Of a stretch of 64,000 nt of DNA, positions 51,739-60,675 are shown in pieces (position 1 is the stretch's first letter; each line of letters opens with the position of its first letter). The stretch covers positions 62,001 to 126,000 of the forward strand of contig NZ_JBHUOR010000143.1 of NCBI RefSeq assembly GCF_042686175.1. The letters run 5' to 3'. The notes under the pieces were generated by a model. That model did no database searches. It had not been told where the DNA came from and saw nothing but the letters and a program-made list of their open reading frames with translations. Source of the DNA: Kurthia populi. GTDB taxonomy: Bacteria; Bacillota; Bacilli; Bacillales_A; Planococcaceae. The translations under genes and the position numbers were made by a program.

Positions 51739-53085
51739 TTAATCCTCCTTTTGTGCGGTGTTTATTACCGTTGTCTTAATCTGGCCATCTGCTACATCAA
51801 TCGTTAGCTGGTCTCCCGGCGCGACACGTTGTGTAGACATAACAACCTCATGTTGTTCATTATATACGATACTATAGCCACGCTCCATAATAGAAAGTGG
51901 ATTTAACGCACTCATCGTCCGTAAAACATGCTCAAATTGACGCTGTTTCCGGTTCACCTGTTGCATCGTTGCCTGCTGTAGACGATGCTCTAAATTCGTT
52001 AAGCGTTGTCCTTCATACTGGAGCTGTTGCGTCGGTATATAGCGCGCTAACTTTGCTGTTAAGCGCTCAAGACGCTGTTGTTCACGCGTCATTTGGCGTT
52101 CGTAGTTAAGGCTTAGTTGGTCCTCTAAATGTGCTAAACGCTCGTCAAATGGTCGGTAAAGACGCTCTGGATACATCATTGGATATGACTCTGTTACCTT
52201 TTTAAGACGCATCGTTGCTGTTTCGAGTTGCACGCGCATCCGCTGTACAAAGCGTGTTTCAAGTGAGCGAATATGCTGTGCTAAATCCATGATGTCTGGC
52301 ACCGCCATCTTCGCTGCACCCGTTGGCGTCGGCGCACGTAAATCTGCCGCAAAATCGGCAATCGTCGTATCGGTTTCATGGCCTACCCCACTAATGATTG
52401 GAATGCGGCTTTCAAAAATCGCTCGCGCGACGATTTCTTCATTGAAAGCCCATAAATCCTCAATCGAGCCACCCCCACGCCCGACAATGAGCGTATCAAT
52501 TTCTGCCACCGTATTAGCTTGGCGAATCGACTGCACAATACTTGCCGCTGCGCGCTTCCCTTGTACGAGTGTCGGGAAAATATAGACATTTGCTAATGGA
52601 TAATGGCGCTTTAACGTCGTGCAAATATCTTGAATGGCTGCACCAGTTGTCGCTGTAATAACTCCTATCGCTTGTGGGTATTTTTTAATTGGCTGCTTAA
52701 AGCGCTCGTCAAATAGCCCCTCTTTATGCAGCTGTTCTTTTAATTGTTCAAATGCTAAATAAAGGCTACCTACACCATCTGGCTCCATTTTCGTCGCATA
52801 AAACTGATAGTTGCCACCGCGCTCATACACATTAATGTCGCCTTCTATCAGCACATTCATGCCATTTTCAACGTGAAATTTTAGCTGACCTGCATGGCGT
52901 GCATACATGATGCCTTTAATTTGTGCTTTGTCATCTTTTAATGTGAAATATAAATGCCCTGACGAATGTAGCTTCACATTCGACAATTCCCCTTTGACAT
53001 AGACCTTTCTCAAGTACGGATCCGCTTCAAATTTGCGTTTTATGTACTTTGTGAGTGCTTCGACAGTTAAATATGCCTCGGTCAT
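51739..53085 (-). CDS. xseA: Exodeoxyribonuclease VII large subunit
   Basis: 448 residues: N-terminal OB fold (YLTVEALTKYIKRKFEADPYLRKVYVKGELSN), catalytic domain with GxGGGS in VGRGGGSIEDLWAFNEE and GVGHETDTTIADFAADLRAPTPTGAAK, then a long coiled coil. It degrades single-stranded DNA from both ends. AAAAGGAG precedes the ATG. An 80-nt hairpin followed by seven T lies only about 20-30 nt upstream in its leader. Confidence 0.96.
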   Translation of the reverse strand: MTEAYLTVEALTKYIKRKFEADPYLRKVYVKGELSNVKLHSSGHLYFTLKDDKAQIKGIMYARHAGQLKFHVENGMNVLIEGDINVYERGGNYQFYATKMEPDGVGSLYLAFEQLKEQLHKEGLFDERFKQPIKKYPQAIGVITATTGAAIQDICTTLKRHYPLANVYIFPTLVQGKRAAASIVQSIRQANTVAEIDTLIVGRGGGSIEDLWAFNEEIVARAIFESRIPIISGVGHETDTTIADFAADLRAPTPTGAAKMAVPDIMDLAQHIRSLETRFVQRMRVQLETATMRLKKVTESYPMMYPERLYRPFDERLAHLEDQLSLNYERQMTREQQRLERLTAKLARYIPTQQLQYEGQRLTNLEHRLQQATMQQVNRKQRQFEHVLRTMSALNPLSIMERGYSIVYNEQHEVVMSTQRVAPGDQLTIDVADGQIKTTVINTAQKED

Positions 53086-53106
53086 GCTCTCACGCTCCTT
53101 TTATCA

Positions 53107-53190
53107 TAAAAAAAGAGGATGTCCTAAGCGACACTCTCCTATGCGCTCTACATGCATTGGAAAGATTGGCACCATCGGGACATCCCCTCT
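53107..53190 (-). terminator. Long-range hairpin with T tail between folD and xseA
   Basis: On the minus strand AGAGGGGATGTCCC (53190-53177) pairs with GGACATCCTCT (53124-53114), closing a 52-nt interior, and is followed by TTTTTTT and then the xseA ribosome site. The interior holds GGTGCC, GCGC and GCGAC segments that could fold further. It can act as the folD terminator or as an attenuator in the xseA leader. Confidence 0.6.
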
Positions 53191-53229
53191 GTGTTAGTAT
53201 TCATTTTAACGTAATGAAAGAATTTTGTC

Positions 53230-54081
53230 TTATGAAAGCTTTTGCTTCGCAGATTGTACCGTATTGACTAATAACATTGTAATCGTCATTGGGCCAACGC
53301 CACCAGGAACCGGTGTAATCGCTGAAACCGTATCGAATACGTCATCAAAATCAACATCACCACAAAGTTTACCGTTCTCATCTAAATCCATACCGACGTC
53401 GATGACAACAGCGCCTTCTTTCACATGCTCTTTTTTAATCATTTTAGCGCGGCCTGTCGCCACAACTAAGATATCTGCTTGTTTTGTAATAGCAGCCAAA
53501 TCGGGTGTTTTTGAATGAGCATATGTAACCGTTGCATCACTTTGCAATAATAATTGGCCCATCGGAACACCAACAATATGGCTTCGTCCCACAACAACGG
53601 CATGTTTCCCACGAATGGTCACATTACTATGTTGTAATAATTTCATAACCCCGTGAGGCGTACATGGTAAAAATGTTTCTTGTCCAAGAATCATCTTACC
53701 AACGCTGATTGGGTGAAAACCGTCGACATCTTTCTCCGGTGAAATCGCCGCAATAACAGCATCCTCGTTGATGTGTTTTGGAAGTGGTAACTGTACTAAA
53801 ATACCATCAATGGCGTCTTTTTGATTCAATTCTTCAATATGTTTTAATAAGTCTTCTTCTGTTGTATCAGCTGGTAATTTAATTAGTTCTGAGTAAATCC
53901 CTAACTGCTCGCAAGATTTTTGTTTATTTGAAACATATTTTTGTGAAGCTTGATCATCGCCCACTAAAATAACTGCTAAACCTGGAGTAATACCTTTGTC
54001 TTTTAATGCATTGACTTCTAGCTTGATTGACTCACGAATCGTGTTGCCAATTTCTTTACCGTTAATTAGCTTACTTGACAT
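53230..54081 (-). CDS. folD: Bifunctional methylenetetrahydrofolate dehydrogenase/cyclohydrolase
   Basis: 283 residues. Catalytic Lys in YVSNKQKSCEQLGI, the PLPKHINE loop, and the NADP-binding domain GRSHIVGVPMGQLL plus DVGMD and GDVDFDDV, then ITPVPGGVGPMTITMLL. It interconverts methylene-, methenyl- and formyl-tetrahydrofolate. GGGAGTG is about 10 nt upstream of the ATG. Order nusB-folD-xseA is conserved in Bacilli. Confidence 0.96.
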   Translation of the reverse strand: MSSKLINGKEIGNTIRESIKLEVNALKDKGITPGLAVILVGDDQASQKYVSNKQKSCEQLGIYSELIKLPADTTEEDLLKHIEELNQKDAIDGILVQLPLPKHINEDAVIAAISPEKDVDGFHPISVGKMILGQETFLPCTPHGVMKLLQHSNVTIRGKHAVVVGRSHIVGVPMGQLLLQSDATVTYAHSKTPDLAAITKQADILVVATGRAKMIKKEHVKEGAVVIDVGMDLDENGKLCGDVDFDDVFDTVSAITPVPGGVGPMTITMLLVNTVQSAKQKLS

Positions 54082-54154
54082 GTTGTTAAAACACTCCCAA
54101 ATTCATTTTGTATATAGAACGCAACTTTTGCTGCGGAACTACCACTATGACTTG

Positions 54155-54538
54155 TTAAGCTTGATATTTCGAAAGAACGCCGTTGACGAATTTACTTGTT
54201 TTATCATCACCAAATGTTTTAGATAATTCAATTGCTTCGTTCATGACTACGCTTTGTGGTGTTTCTGGTGTGTATAATAACTCATAAACAGCTAAACGTA
54301 GAATCGTACGGTCAATTTTGCCAAGACGGCCAAGTGACCATTTTTCTAATTTTTCTGTTAGTGAAGCATCAATTGCTTCTTGGTTTTCTACAGTACCGCG
54401 TACCACACTTTCAAAGAAAGCATCTGTTTCTTGTTCTTCTAACACATAGGCCATTGCTTCTTCAATTGTTAATTCAGTACCTTCTAGTTGGAATAAAGAT
54501 TGTACTGCTTTTTCACGCGCTTCACGTCGCTTCATCAT
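54155..54538 (-). CDS. nusB: Transcription antitermination factor NusB
   Basis: 127 residues, all helical: RREAREKAVQSLFQLE, DRTILRLAVYELLY, SVVMNEAIELSKTFGDDKTSKFVNGVLSKY, the last being the family's C-terminal signature. With NusE (S10) it binds boxA RNA in ribosomal RNA leaders. AAAGGAG lies about 11 nt before the first ATG; a second ATG follows directly. The 227-bp gap upstream (54539-54765) contains the yqhY terminator and probably the nusB promoter. Confidence 0.94.
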   Translation of the reverse strand: MMKRREAREKAVQSLFQLEGTELTIEEAMAYVLEEQETDAFFESVVRGTVENQEAIDASLTEKLEKWSLGRLGKIDRTILRLAVYELLYTPETPQSVVMNEAIELSKTFGDDKTSKFVNGVLSKYQA

Positions 54539-54720
54539 ATCGTTTCGTTCTCCTTTATACTACTACAATCCGCTCAAAATTCCGTTGGTTTTGCGTAACT
54601 TAGCAGACCATTGCGAAATTCACGGAATTGTACAGTGTTTCATTAGTTTACATATAGCATATAGTTTATCACAAATTGTCGAATCTGTGCAGTTCGATTG
54701 CGATTTTCATAAAATCACAC

Positions 54721-54753
54721 AAAAAAGGTGAATGCGAGTGCATTCACCTTTTT
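54721..54753 (-). terminator. Terminator after yqhY
   Basis: AAAAAAGGTGAATGC and GCATTCACCTTTTT around a short loop. Confidence 0.85.
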
Positions 54754-54765
54754 GCCGGGCACAAG

Positions 54766-55170
54766 TTATTCAGCTTTTTGTTGATCTTGCTCGAATTGAA
54801 TACCAGTAATATGAACATTAACTTCTTTCGTTGTTAATGCTGTCATGTTTTCAATTGCTTCACGGATTTGTTTTTGAACCTTCGCAGCAACTTTGGCTAC
54901 TTGAGAACCATATTGTACGACGCAATAAACATCGACAACAAGCCCCTCAGCCGTCCATTCTGTTTTGATTCCTTTACCGTGGACTTTTTTACCGAATTTT
55001 TCAGCTACGCCTGACGCAAAGTTTCCTCGTGTTCCGAAGATGCCTTCCACTTCTGTAGTTGCAATTCCTGCAATGACTTCAATGACTTCTGGTGCAACTT
55101 CAATGCTACCTAATTCTTCTTTACCTTCTGGTGTTGTTTGAGGTAATGATTTCACAACTTGTTCAGCCAT
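54766..55170 (-). CDS. Asp23/Gls24 family envelope stress protein (YqhY)
   Basis: 134 residues. IEVAPEVIEVIAGIATTEVEGIFGTRG and VDVYCVVQYGSQVAKVAAKVQKQIREAIENMT are the two halves of the Asp23 domain. YqhY is encoded after accB-accC throughout Bacilli and affects acetyl-CoA carboxylase activity in B. subtilis. GGAAGGGG precedes the ATG; 21 nt behind accC. A Glu/Lys-rich tail of about 15 residues follows the domain. Confidence 0.93.
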   Translation of the reverse strand: MAEQVVKSLPQTTPEGKEELGSIEVAPEVIEVIAGIATTEVEGIFGTRGNFASGVAEKFGKKVHGKGIKTEWTAEGLVVDVYCVVQYGSQVAKVAAKVQKQIREAIENMTALTTKEVNVHITGIQFEQDQQKAE

Positions 55171-55191
55171 TTGTTATGCCCCTTCCTATTC

Positions 55192-56544
55192 TTATGAATT
55201 AAGAACGTCGTTTTCTTCAAGGAATTTCGTGTTGAATTTACCTGATTTGAATACTTCGTTCTCCATTAATTTCTCATGGAAAGGAATTGTTGTTTTGATA
55301 CCAGGACCCTCTACAACAAACTCGCCTAATGCACGGTGCATTTTAGCGATTGCTTTTTCACGCGTATCCGCATGTACGATTAGTTTTGCAACCATTGAAT
55401 CGTAATATGGAGGGATTGTGTAACCAGCATACATCGCTGAGTCGATACGTACACCGATACCACCTGGTGTCATGTATGTGTCAACTTTACCAGCTGAAGG
55501 CATGAAGTTTTTGTATGGGTTTTCAGCGTTAATACGGCATTCAATCGCCCAACCATTCACTTTCACATCTTCTTGTTTATACACTAATTCTTCACCAGAT
55601 GCAATTCTTAGTTGCCATTCAACTAAGTCGATACCAGTGATTAATTCAGTTACTGGGTGTTCTACTTGGATACGAGTATTCATTTCCATGAAGTAGAATT
55701 TGTCTTCATTATAGTCATAAATGAATTCACATGTACCAGCACCGCGGTAGCCACATGCTAACGCTGCTTTAACTGCTGCGTCACCCATTTCAGCACGACG
55801 CTCTTCAGATAATGCTGGAGATGGTGCTTCTTCTACAAGTTTTTGCATACGACGTTGTACTGTACAATCACGTTCACCTAAGTGAATTGTGTTGCCGTAG
55901 TTATCTGCTAATACTTGGATTTCACAGTGACGGAAGTATTCGATGAATTTTTCTAGGTATACCCCTGGATTACCGAAAGCGGCTGCTGCCTCTTTTTGTG
56001 TAATCTCAATACCTTTTACTAAATCCTCTTCAGTACGCGCTACACGGATACCTTTACCGCCGCCGCCTGCTGTTGCTTTAATAATCACTGGGTAACCAAT
56101 TTTCGCTGCCCATTCTTTCCCTGTTTCGATATCAGGAACGATACCAGTACCAGGAACAAGTGGTACATTAGCTTCTGCCATTGTATCACGCGCAACGTCT
56201 TTAATACCCATTACTTTGATAGAATCAGATTTTGGACCGATGAATGTAATTCCTGCTTCTTCACATGCAATAGCGAAGTCTACGTTTTCTGCAAGGAAAC
56301 CATAACCAGGGTGGATACCATCAGCACCCACTTTTTCTGCTACAGTGATTAGGCGATCAATACGTAAATAACTATCAGATGATAATTTAGAACCGATGCA
56401 ATATGCTTCATCAGCTAATTGTACGTGTAATGCGTCTTTATCAGCTTCAGAATAAACTGCAACTGATTCGATCCCTAATTCTTTACAAGCTCGGACAATA
56501 CGTACCGCGATTTCGCCACGGTTGGCAATTAATACTTTTTTCAT
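55192..56544 (-). CDS. accC: Biotin carboxylase subunit of acetyl-CoA carboxylase
   Basis: 450 residues: KKVLIANRGEIAVRIVRACKELGI at the N-terminus, ATP-grasp domain with GGGGKGIRVARTE, biotin-carboxylase signature GDRDCxVQRR as GERDCTVQRRMQK, and FMEMNTRIQVEHPVTE with the catalytic Glu/Arg. It carboxylates biotin on AccB; it may also serve the propionyl-CoA carboxylase beta subunit at 31011, which has no alpha partner nearby. GGGGGAG precedes the ATG. Confidence 0.97.
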   Translation of the reverse strand: MKKVLIANRGEIAVRIVRACKELGIESVAVYSEADKDALHVQLADEAYCIGSKLSSDSYLRIDRLITVAEKVGADGIHPGYGFLAENVDFAIACEEAGITFIGPKSDSIKVMGIKDVARDTMAEANVPLVPGTGIVPDIETGKEWAAKIGYPVIIKATAGGGGKGIRVARTEEDLVKGIEITQKEAAAAFGNPGVYLEKFIEYFRHCEIQVLADNYGNTIHLGERDCTVQRRMQKLVEEAPSPALSEERRAEMGDAAVKAALACGYRGAGTCEFIYDYNEDKFYFMEMNTRIQVEHPVTELITGIDLVEWQLRIASGEELVYKQEDVKVNGWAIECRINAENPYKNFMPSAGKVDTYMTPGGIGVRIDSAMYAGYTIPPYYDSMVAKLIVHADTREKAIAKMHRALGEFVVEGPGIKTTIPFHEKLMENEVFKSGKFNTKFLEENDVLNS

Positions 56545-56558
56545 CGACGTTCTCCCCC

Positions 56559-57071
56559 TTACGCTTCTTTAACTAGGAATAGAGGTTGACCGTATTCAAC
56601 TAACTCGCCATCTTTGACAAGAATTTCTACGATTTCGCCTGTTACTTCAGCTTCGATTTCGTTGAATAATTTCATTGCTTCAACGATACATACGACTGTT
56701 TCTTCGCCTACTTTGTCGCCTACTTTAACGAATACGTCGGCATCTGGAGATGGAGATTGGTAGAAAGTACCAACCATTGGCGATACGATTTTATGTAAGT
56801 TCGCATCTGCTGCAACTTCCGCTTTTGGCGCTGGTGCTGCCTCTGCTTTTGGTGCCGCTGGAGCTGCTTCTGTTTTTGGAGCTGGTGCCGCTGCTGGTGC
56901 TGCAACTGGAGCTACTGCTTGTGCAACTGCTTTAGGTGCTTCTGCAACCACTACTTGGCCAGCATTCTTTTTAAGTTTTAATTTAGTACCCTCTTCGTTT
57001 AATGAAAACTCATCGATTGATGATGAATCGATTAATTTGATGATTTCACGAATCTCTTGAATTTTTAACAT
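56559..57071 (-). CDS. accB: Biotin carboxyl carrier protein of acetyl-CoA carboxylase
   Basis: 170 residues: an N-terminal segment MLKIQEIREIIKLIDSSSI, a long Ala/Pro/Lys-rich flexible linker (about 40-90) and the biotinyl domain with EAMKLFNE; the Lys carries biotin. GGGGAG lies upstream of the ATG. First gene of accB-accC-yqhY. In spore-forming Bacillus the spoIIIA operon lies directly upstream; here there are only 343 bp before efp ends. Confidence 0.97.
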   Translation of the reverse strand: MLKIQEIREIIKLIDSSSIDEFSLNEEGTKLKLKKNAGQVVVAEAPKAVAQAVAPVAAPAAAPAPKTEAAPAAPKAEAAPAPKAEVAADANLHKIVSPMVGTFYQSPSPDADVFVKVGDKVGEETVVCIVEAMKLFNEIEAEVTGEIVEILVKDGELVEYGQPLFLVKEA

Positions 57072-57377
57072 AACATTACTCCCCTAACGTCTGTGTATTA
57101 TAATACAAAATCTATTGTACCTTCTTTTTCGGAAAATTGTAACACTTTCACTTAATTTAGATAAAACCATTAATAAATCAGAAAATTAACGCATTAAATA
57201 ACTTTAAACATAACATGACATTTTTTTACAATTAAATTCCTGCATATTCATCATTAATGTAAGCGATATCACGAATGTGTAACCATTGCACTAATAAGCT
57301 GTTGCAGTACAGTTTTTTAATTACCTACCTATTATACTTAATTTATATTATCAGGTACTAATTTTAATTTAAAAGAA
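57072..57377. other. Gene-free region at the site of the spoIIIA operon
   Basis: AT-rich, with no ORF, no remnant of spoIIIAA-AH that I can find in either strand, and no riboswitch. It should contain the accB promoter. A GGTACTAA half-site (57354-57361) is reminiscent of FapR but its other half is poor. Confidence 0.6.
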
Positions 57378-57403
57378 AACCTCTCATCTAAAAATGAGAG
57401 GTT
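57378..57403 (-). terminator. Terminator after efp
   Basis: AACCTCTCAT, CTAAAA, ATGAGAGGTT; minus strand continues TTCTTTT. Confidence 0.85.
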
Positions 57404-57414
57404 CAGCTTATTCA

Positions 57415-57972
57415 TTACGCACGAGATACGTAAGAACCATCAGCAGTGTTGATCACTAATTTATCGCCTTCGTTAACGAAGAATGGTACGTTAACAATTA
57501 AACCTGTTTCAAGTGTTGCTGGTTTAGAACCACCAGTAGCTGTATCCCCTTTAATACCAGGTTCAGTTTCAGAAACTGTTAATTCTACAGTGTTTGGAAG
57601 ATCGATACCTAGAATTTCACCTTCAAAGCTCATGATGTGAACTTCCATGTTTTCAAGCAAGAATTTTAATTCATATGCTAATTGTTCTTCTGTGATTTCG
57701 ATTTGTTCGTACGATTCCATATCCATAAAGGCATGTTGGTCACCTGATGCATATAGATATTGCATTTTACGGTTGTCAATTTGTGCTTTTTCTACTTTTT
57801 CACCAGCACGGAATGTTTTTTCAGTTACGTTACCGTTACGTAGGTTACGTAATTTAGAACGTACGAATGCGGCACCTTTACCTGGTTTTACGTGTTGGAA
57901 ATCGATAACGCGGAATAAATCGCTATCAATTTTAATTGTTAAGCCTGTTTTAAAGTCATTTACTGAGATCAT
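57415..57972 (-). CDS. efp: Translation elongation factor P
   Basis: 185 residues, three beta-barrel domains. The modified loop reads HVKPGKGAAFVRSK, with Lys32 at the tip as in B. subtilis EF-P (5-aminopentanol type). ETGLIVNVPFFVNEGDKLVINTADGSYVSR is the family C-terminus. It relieves ribosome stalling at proline runs. GGAGGAAG precedes the ATG. 23 nt after the peptidase gene; common operon aroQ-papA-efp. Confidence 0.97.
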   Translation of the reverse strand: MISVNDFKTGLTIKIDSDLFRVIDFQHVKPGKGAAFVRSKLRNLRNGNVTEKTFRAGEKVEKAQIDNRKMQYLYASGDQHAFMDMESYEQIEITEEQLAYELKFLLENMEVHIMSFEGEILGIDLPNTVELTVSETEPGIKGDTATGGSKPATLETGLIVNVPFFVNEGDKLVINTADGSYVSRA

Positions 57973-57995
57973 TACTAATCTTCCTCCAATATATC

Positions 57996-59054
57996 TTATA
58001 AGATAATTAAATCTTTTTTCGCATGAGTTAGCACTTCATGTCCTGTTTCAGTGATTAAGATGTCATCCTCAATGCGGACGCCACCAACCTCAGGAATGTA
58101 AATGCCCGGTTCGCAAGTGACACACATGCCTGCTTCAAGCGTATAGCTTGAGCGATGTGATAACGCTGGCGCTTCGTGCACTTCACGACCAATCCCATGA
58201 CCTGTTGAGTGACCAAATGCTTCCCCATAGCCATGCTTCGTAATATAATCGCGTGCAACCGCATCCGCTTCGATACCAGTCATTCCTGGTTTCAATGCTT
58301 CTACTCCGCGAATTTGCGCTTGCAACACAATCTCATAAATCTCTTTCAATTGTGCAGAAGGCTCGCCAACTGCGATTGTACGTGTTGTATCTGAAATATA
58401 ACCATTATATAGGGCACCAAAGTCTAAAGTGACAATGTCACCTGTTGCTATTATTTTATCAGTTGCTGTGCCATGTGGCAATGCTGAGCGCCAACCAGAA
58501 GCGACAATTGTATCAAAAGAAGAACTTTTAGCGCCTAATTTGCGCATATGGTGCTCCATTTCATTTGATACTTGCAGCTCGGTCATCCCTGGCTCAATAT
58601 AGCTAATAATATGTTCGAACGTTTTATCCACGATGCGACAAGCGGCCTTTATAATAGTAATCTCTTCAGGCGTCTTAATCAAGCGTAATTTTTCAATTAA
58701 ACCACTAACCCCAACAATTTGCGCGTCAATGTACTTGTCGAAAAGTTGGAATGTCGCATACGTCACATATTCTTTTTCAAAACCAACATGATGAATACCT
58801 TGCTCTTTTACTTCACGAACGACTTCCTCTAGTAGCGTCGATTGACGTTCTACAAGACGGAATCCAGTCGTTTCATGTTTTACTTGCTCTGTGTAACGTG
58901 AATCTGTAAAGAAAATCGCTTCTTTTTCTGTTACTAAAATATAACTATCATCGCCGGTGAACCCCGATAAGTACGATACATTAATCGGGTTTGTAATTAG
59001 CATCGCATCGATTTGTTGCGCATCAAATTGTGCGCGTAGTTGTTGTAATTTCAT
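57996..59054 (-). CDS. papA: Xaa-Pro aminopeptidase/dipeptidase (YqhT, M24 family)
   Basis: 352 residues: creatinase-like N-terminal domain (about 1-125) and pita-bread M24 domain. Metal ligands: Asp in VTLDFGALYNGYISDTTRT, His in GHSTGHGIGREVHEAP, Glu in VTCEPGIYIPEVGGVRIEDDILI. It cleaves peptides with proline in second position. AAAGGAG precedes the ATG. 15 nt after aroQ; same order as yqhS-yqhT-efp in B. subtilis. Confidence 0.93.
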   Translation of the reverse strand: MKLQQLRAQFDAQQIDAMLITNPINVSYLSGFTGDDSYILVTEKEAIFFTDSRYTEQVKHETTGFRLVERQSTLLEEVVREVKEQGIHHVGFEKEYVTYATFQLFDKYIDAQIVGVSGLIEKLRLIKTPEEITIIKAACRIVDKTFEHIISYIEPGMTELQVSNEMEHHMRKLGAKSSSFDTIVASGWRSALPHGTATDKIIATGDIVTLDFGALYNGYISDTTRTIAVGEPSAQLKEIYEIVLQAQIRGVEALKPGMTGIEADAVARDYITKHGYGEAFGHSTGHGIGREVHEAPALSHRSSYTLEAGMCVTCEPGIYIPEVGGVRIEDDILITETGHEVLTHAKKDLIIL

Positions 59055-59069
59055 GTGTAAAATCTCCTT

Positions 59070-59501
59070 TTAATTTGATTGTAAAAACATGCGTAAGGCT
59101 GCTTGGTAGCCAAAGGTGCCAAGCCCTGTAATTTGACCGATGCAAACAGGCGCTAAATAGGAGTGATGACGGAATGCCTCGCGTTTATGTACATTTGAAA
59201 TATGCACCTCAACAACCGGTACTTCGACACCTGCGATACAATCTCTCAGCGCCACACTCGTATGCGTATAAGCACCCGGATTAAAAATAATACCTGCGAT
59301 GTCGCCATCCTCTGCCTCATAAATCCAATCGATTAATTGGCCTTCATGATTCGACTGCTTTACGTCAATCTCTGCATCAAACGCTGCAGCAAGCGTTTGT
59401 AAATCTTTTGTAACATCCGCTAGTGTTTCATGACCGTAAATTTCAGGTTCACGCTTCCCTAGACGATGCAGATTTGGTCCGTTTAAACATAAGTATTTCA
59501 C
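59070..59501 (-). CDS. aroQ: 3-dehydroquinate dehydratase, type II
   Basis: 143 residues, flavodoxin-like dodecameric enzyme of the shikimate pathway. NGPNLHRLGKREPEIYG holds the catalytic Tyr and Arg (the usual NLNxLG reads NLHRLG), NPGAYTHTSVALRDCI and VEVHISNVHKREAFRHHSY complete the site, and ITGLGTFGYQAAL closes the protein. The GTG at 59501 (MKYLCLNGPN) is preferred because AAGGAAG lies 8 nt upstream; a GTG three codons earlier overlaps that site. Confidence 0.93.
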   Translation of the reverse strand: MKYLCLNGPNLHRLGKREPEIYGHETLADVTKDLQTLAAAFDAEIDVKQSNHEGQLIDWIYEAEDGDIAGIIFNPGAYTHTSVALRDCIAGVEVPVVEVHISNVHKREAFRHHSYLAPVCIGQITGLGTFGYQAALRMFLQSN

Positions 59502-59651
59502 GTGCGACACTTCCTTTTTTTCAGTTTATTCTTACATTTTAGCATATTATTTCGAATCTTGAATCATTTTCCGATGCTTTCCCTAGAGAAATAGAGACTT
59601 TTTTAGTACAATGGAAGAAGTTTTAACCCTACATAAGAGAGCGGTGTTTTT

Positions 59652-60602
59652 ATGAGTAAATCCAAACCACTAATTTACGGTGGTCAAGCGCTTATTGAAG
59701 GCGTCATGATGGGTGGCGGTAAGCATACCGTATCGGCCATCCGTCGTAATGATGGCTCGGTCGAATACTACTATGCTGAGCGTAAGCAACATCCAACCTT
59801 ACAGAAGCTTAAAAAAATCCCCTTCGTGCGTGGTATCGTAGCGATTATCGAATCTGCTGCAAACGGCTCAAAGCATCTACAGTTTGCCAGTGATCGATAT
59901 GACGTGGCGCCCGGTGAGGAAGAGGCGTTAATTAAGCAAGAAAAAGAACAAACAAGCAAAATTCAAATGTGGCTTGGTGTTGCGGCAATCGGTGTGCTAT
60001 CTTTCCTATTTGGTAAATTTGTTTTCACACTCGTGCCAGTATTTATCGCCCAAGCTTTTCATAGCGTACTCCCTGGTCACACTGCACAAGTATTACTTGA
60101 AAGCTTCTTTAAACTAATTTTATTACTAAGCTATATTTACTTAGTATCGCTCACGCCGCTTATTAAACGAACCTTCCAGTATCATGGCTCTGAGCATAAA
60201 GTCATTAATTGTTTTGAAAACAATTTGCCATTAACCGTTGAAAACGTTCAAAAACAATCTCGCCTACATTATCGCTGCGGCTCAAGCTTTATTTTATTTA
60301 CGGTATTTGTCGGCATGATAATTTACTTCTTCGTACCAACCGACCCATTTTGGTTACGTATCGTCAATCGTATTTTATTAATTCCGGTTGTGCTCGGCGT
60401 ATCATTTGAAGTGTTACAAGCAACCAATGCTTGCCGCAACATTCCTGTGCTACGTCTGCTCGGTTATCCCGGCCTATGGCTACAACTGCTTACAACGAAG
60501 GAACCGTCTGATGACCAAGTCGAAATCGCCATTGCGTCATTTGAAAAATTACGCGAAGTCGAAAAGAACCCTGCACTTATCAACACAATCCAGCATGATT
60601 AA
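59652..60602 (+). CDS. yqhQ: DUF1385 membrane protein YqhQ
   Basis: 316 residues. YGGQALIEGVMMGG near the N-terminus is the family signature; then about four to five membrane helices (about 105-130, 150-175, 210-235, 240-260), with YHGSEHKVINCFE and CRNIPVLRLLGYPGLWLQ between and after. Function unknown. It is divergent from aroQ as in B. subtilis; yqhR, which lies between them there, is missing. The ribosome site is weak (AAGAGAG). Confidence 0.92.
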   Translation: MSKSKPLIYGGQALIEGVMMGGGKHTVSAIRRNDGSVEYYYAERKQHPTLQKLKKIPFVRGIVAIIESAANGSKHLQFASDRYDVAPGEEEALIKQEKEQTSKIQMWLGVAAIGVLSFLFGKFVFTLVPVFIAQAFHSVLPGHTAQVLLESFFKLILLLSYIYLVSLTPLIKRTFQYHGSEHKVINCFENNLPLTVENVQKQSRLHYRCGSSFILFTVFVGMIIYFFVPTDPFWLRIVNRILLIPVVLGVSFEVLQATNACRNIPVLRLLGYPGLWLQLLTTKEPSDDQVEIAIASFEKLREVEKNPALINTIQHD

Positions 60603-60626
60603 TTCAAAATGCACTTGTTTTTCAAT

Positions 60627-60662
60627 AAAAAGAAGGAATCGCCGACGCGATTCCTTCTTTTT
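60627..60662. terminator. Bidirectional terminator after yqhQ
   Basis: AAAAGAAGGAATCG and CGATTCCTTCTTTTT; near-identical to the terminator at 33612-33648. Confidence 0.85.
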
Positions 60663-60675
60663 ATGTCGTTTTCAA

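Noticed and set aside
54676..54683. TTGTCGAA, a perfect 8-mer match to the Spo0A box, upstream of nusB
   Set aside because: An 8-mer is expected about twice by chance in 64 kb on two strands, and nusB is not a known Spo0A target.
57345..57361. FapR-like operator upstream of accB
   Set aside because: Only the GGTACTAA half is good; the other half matches about 5 of 9 positions, and it lies some 270 bp from accB.
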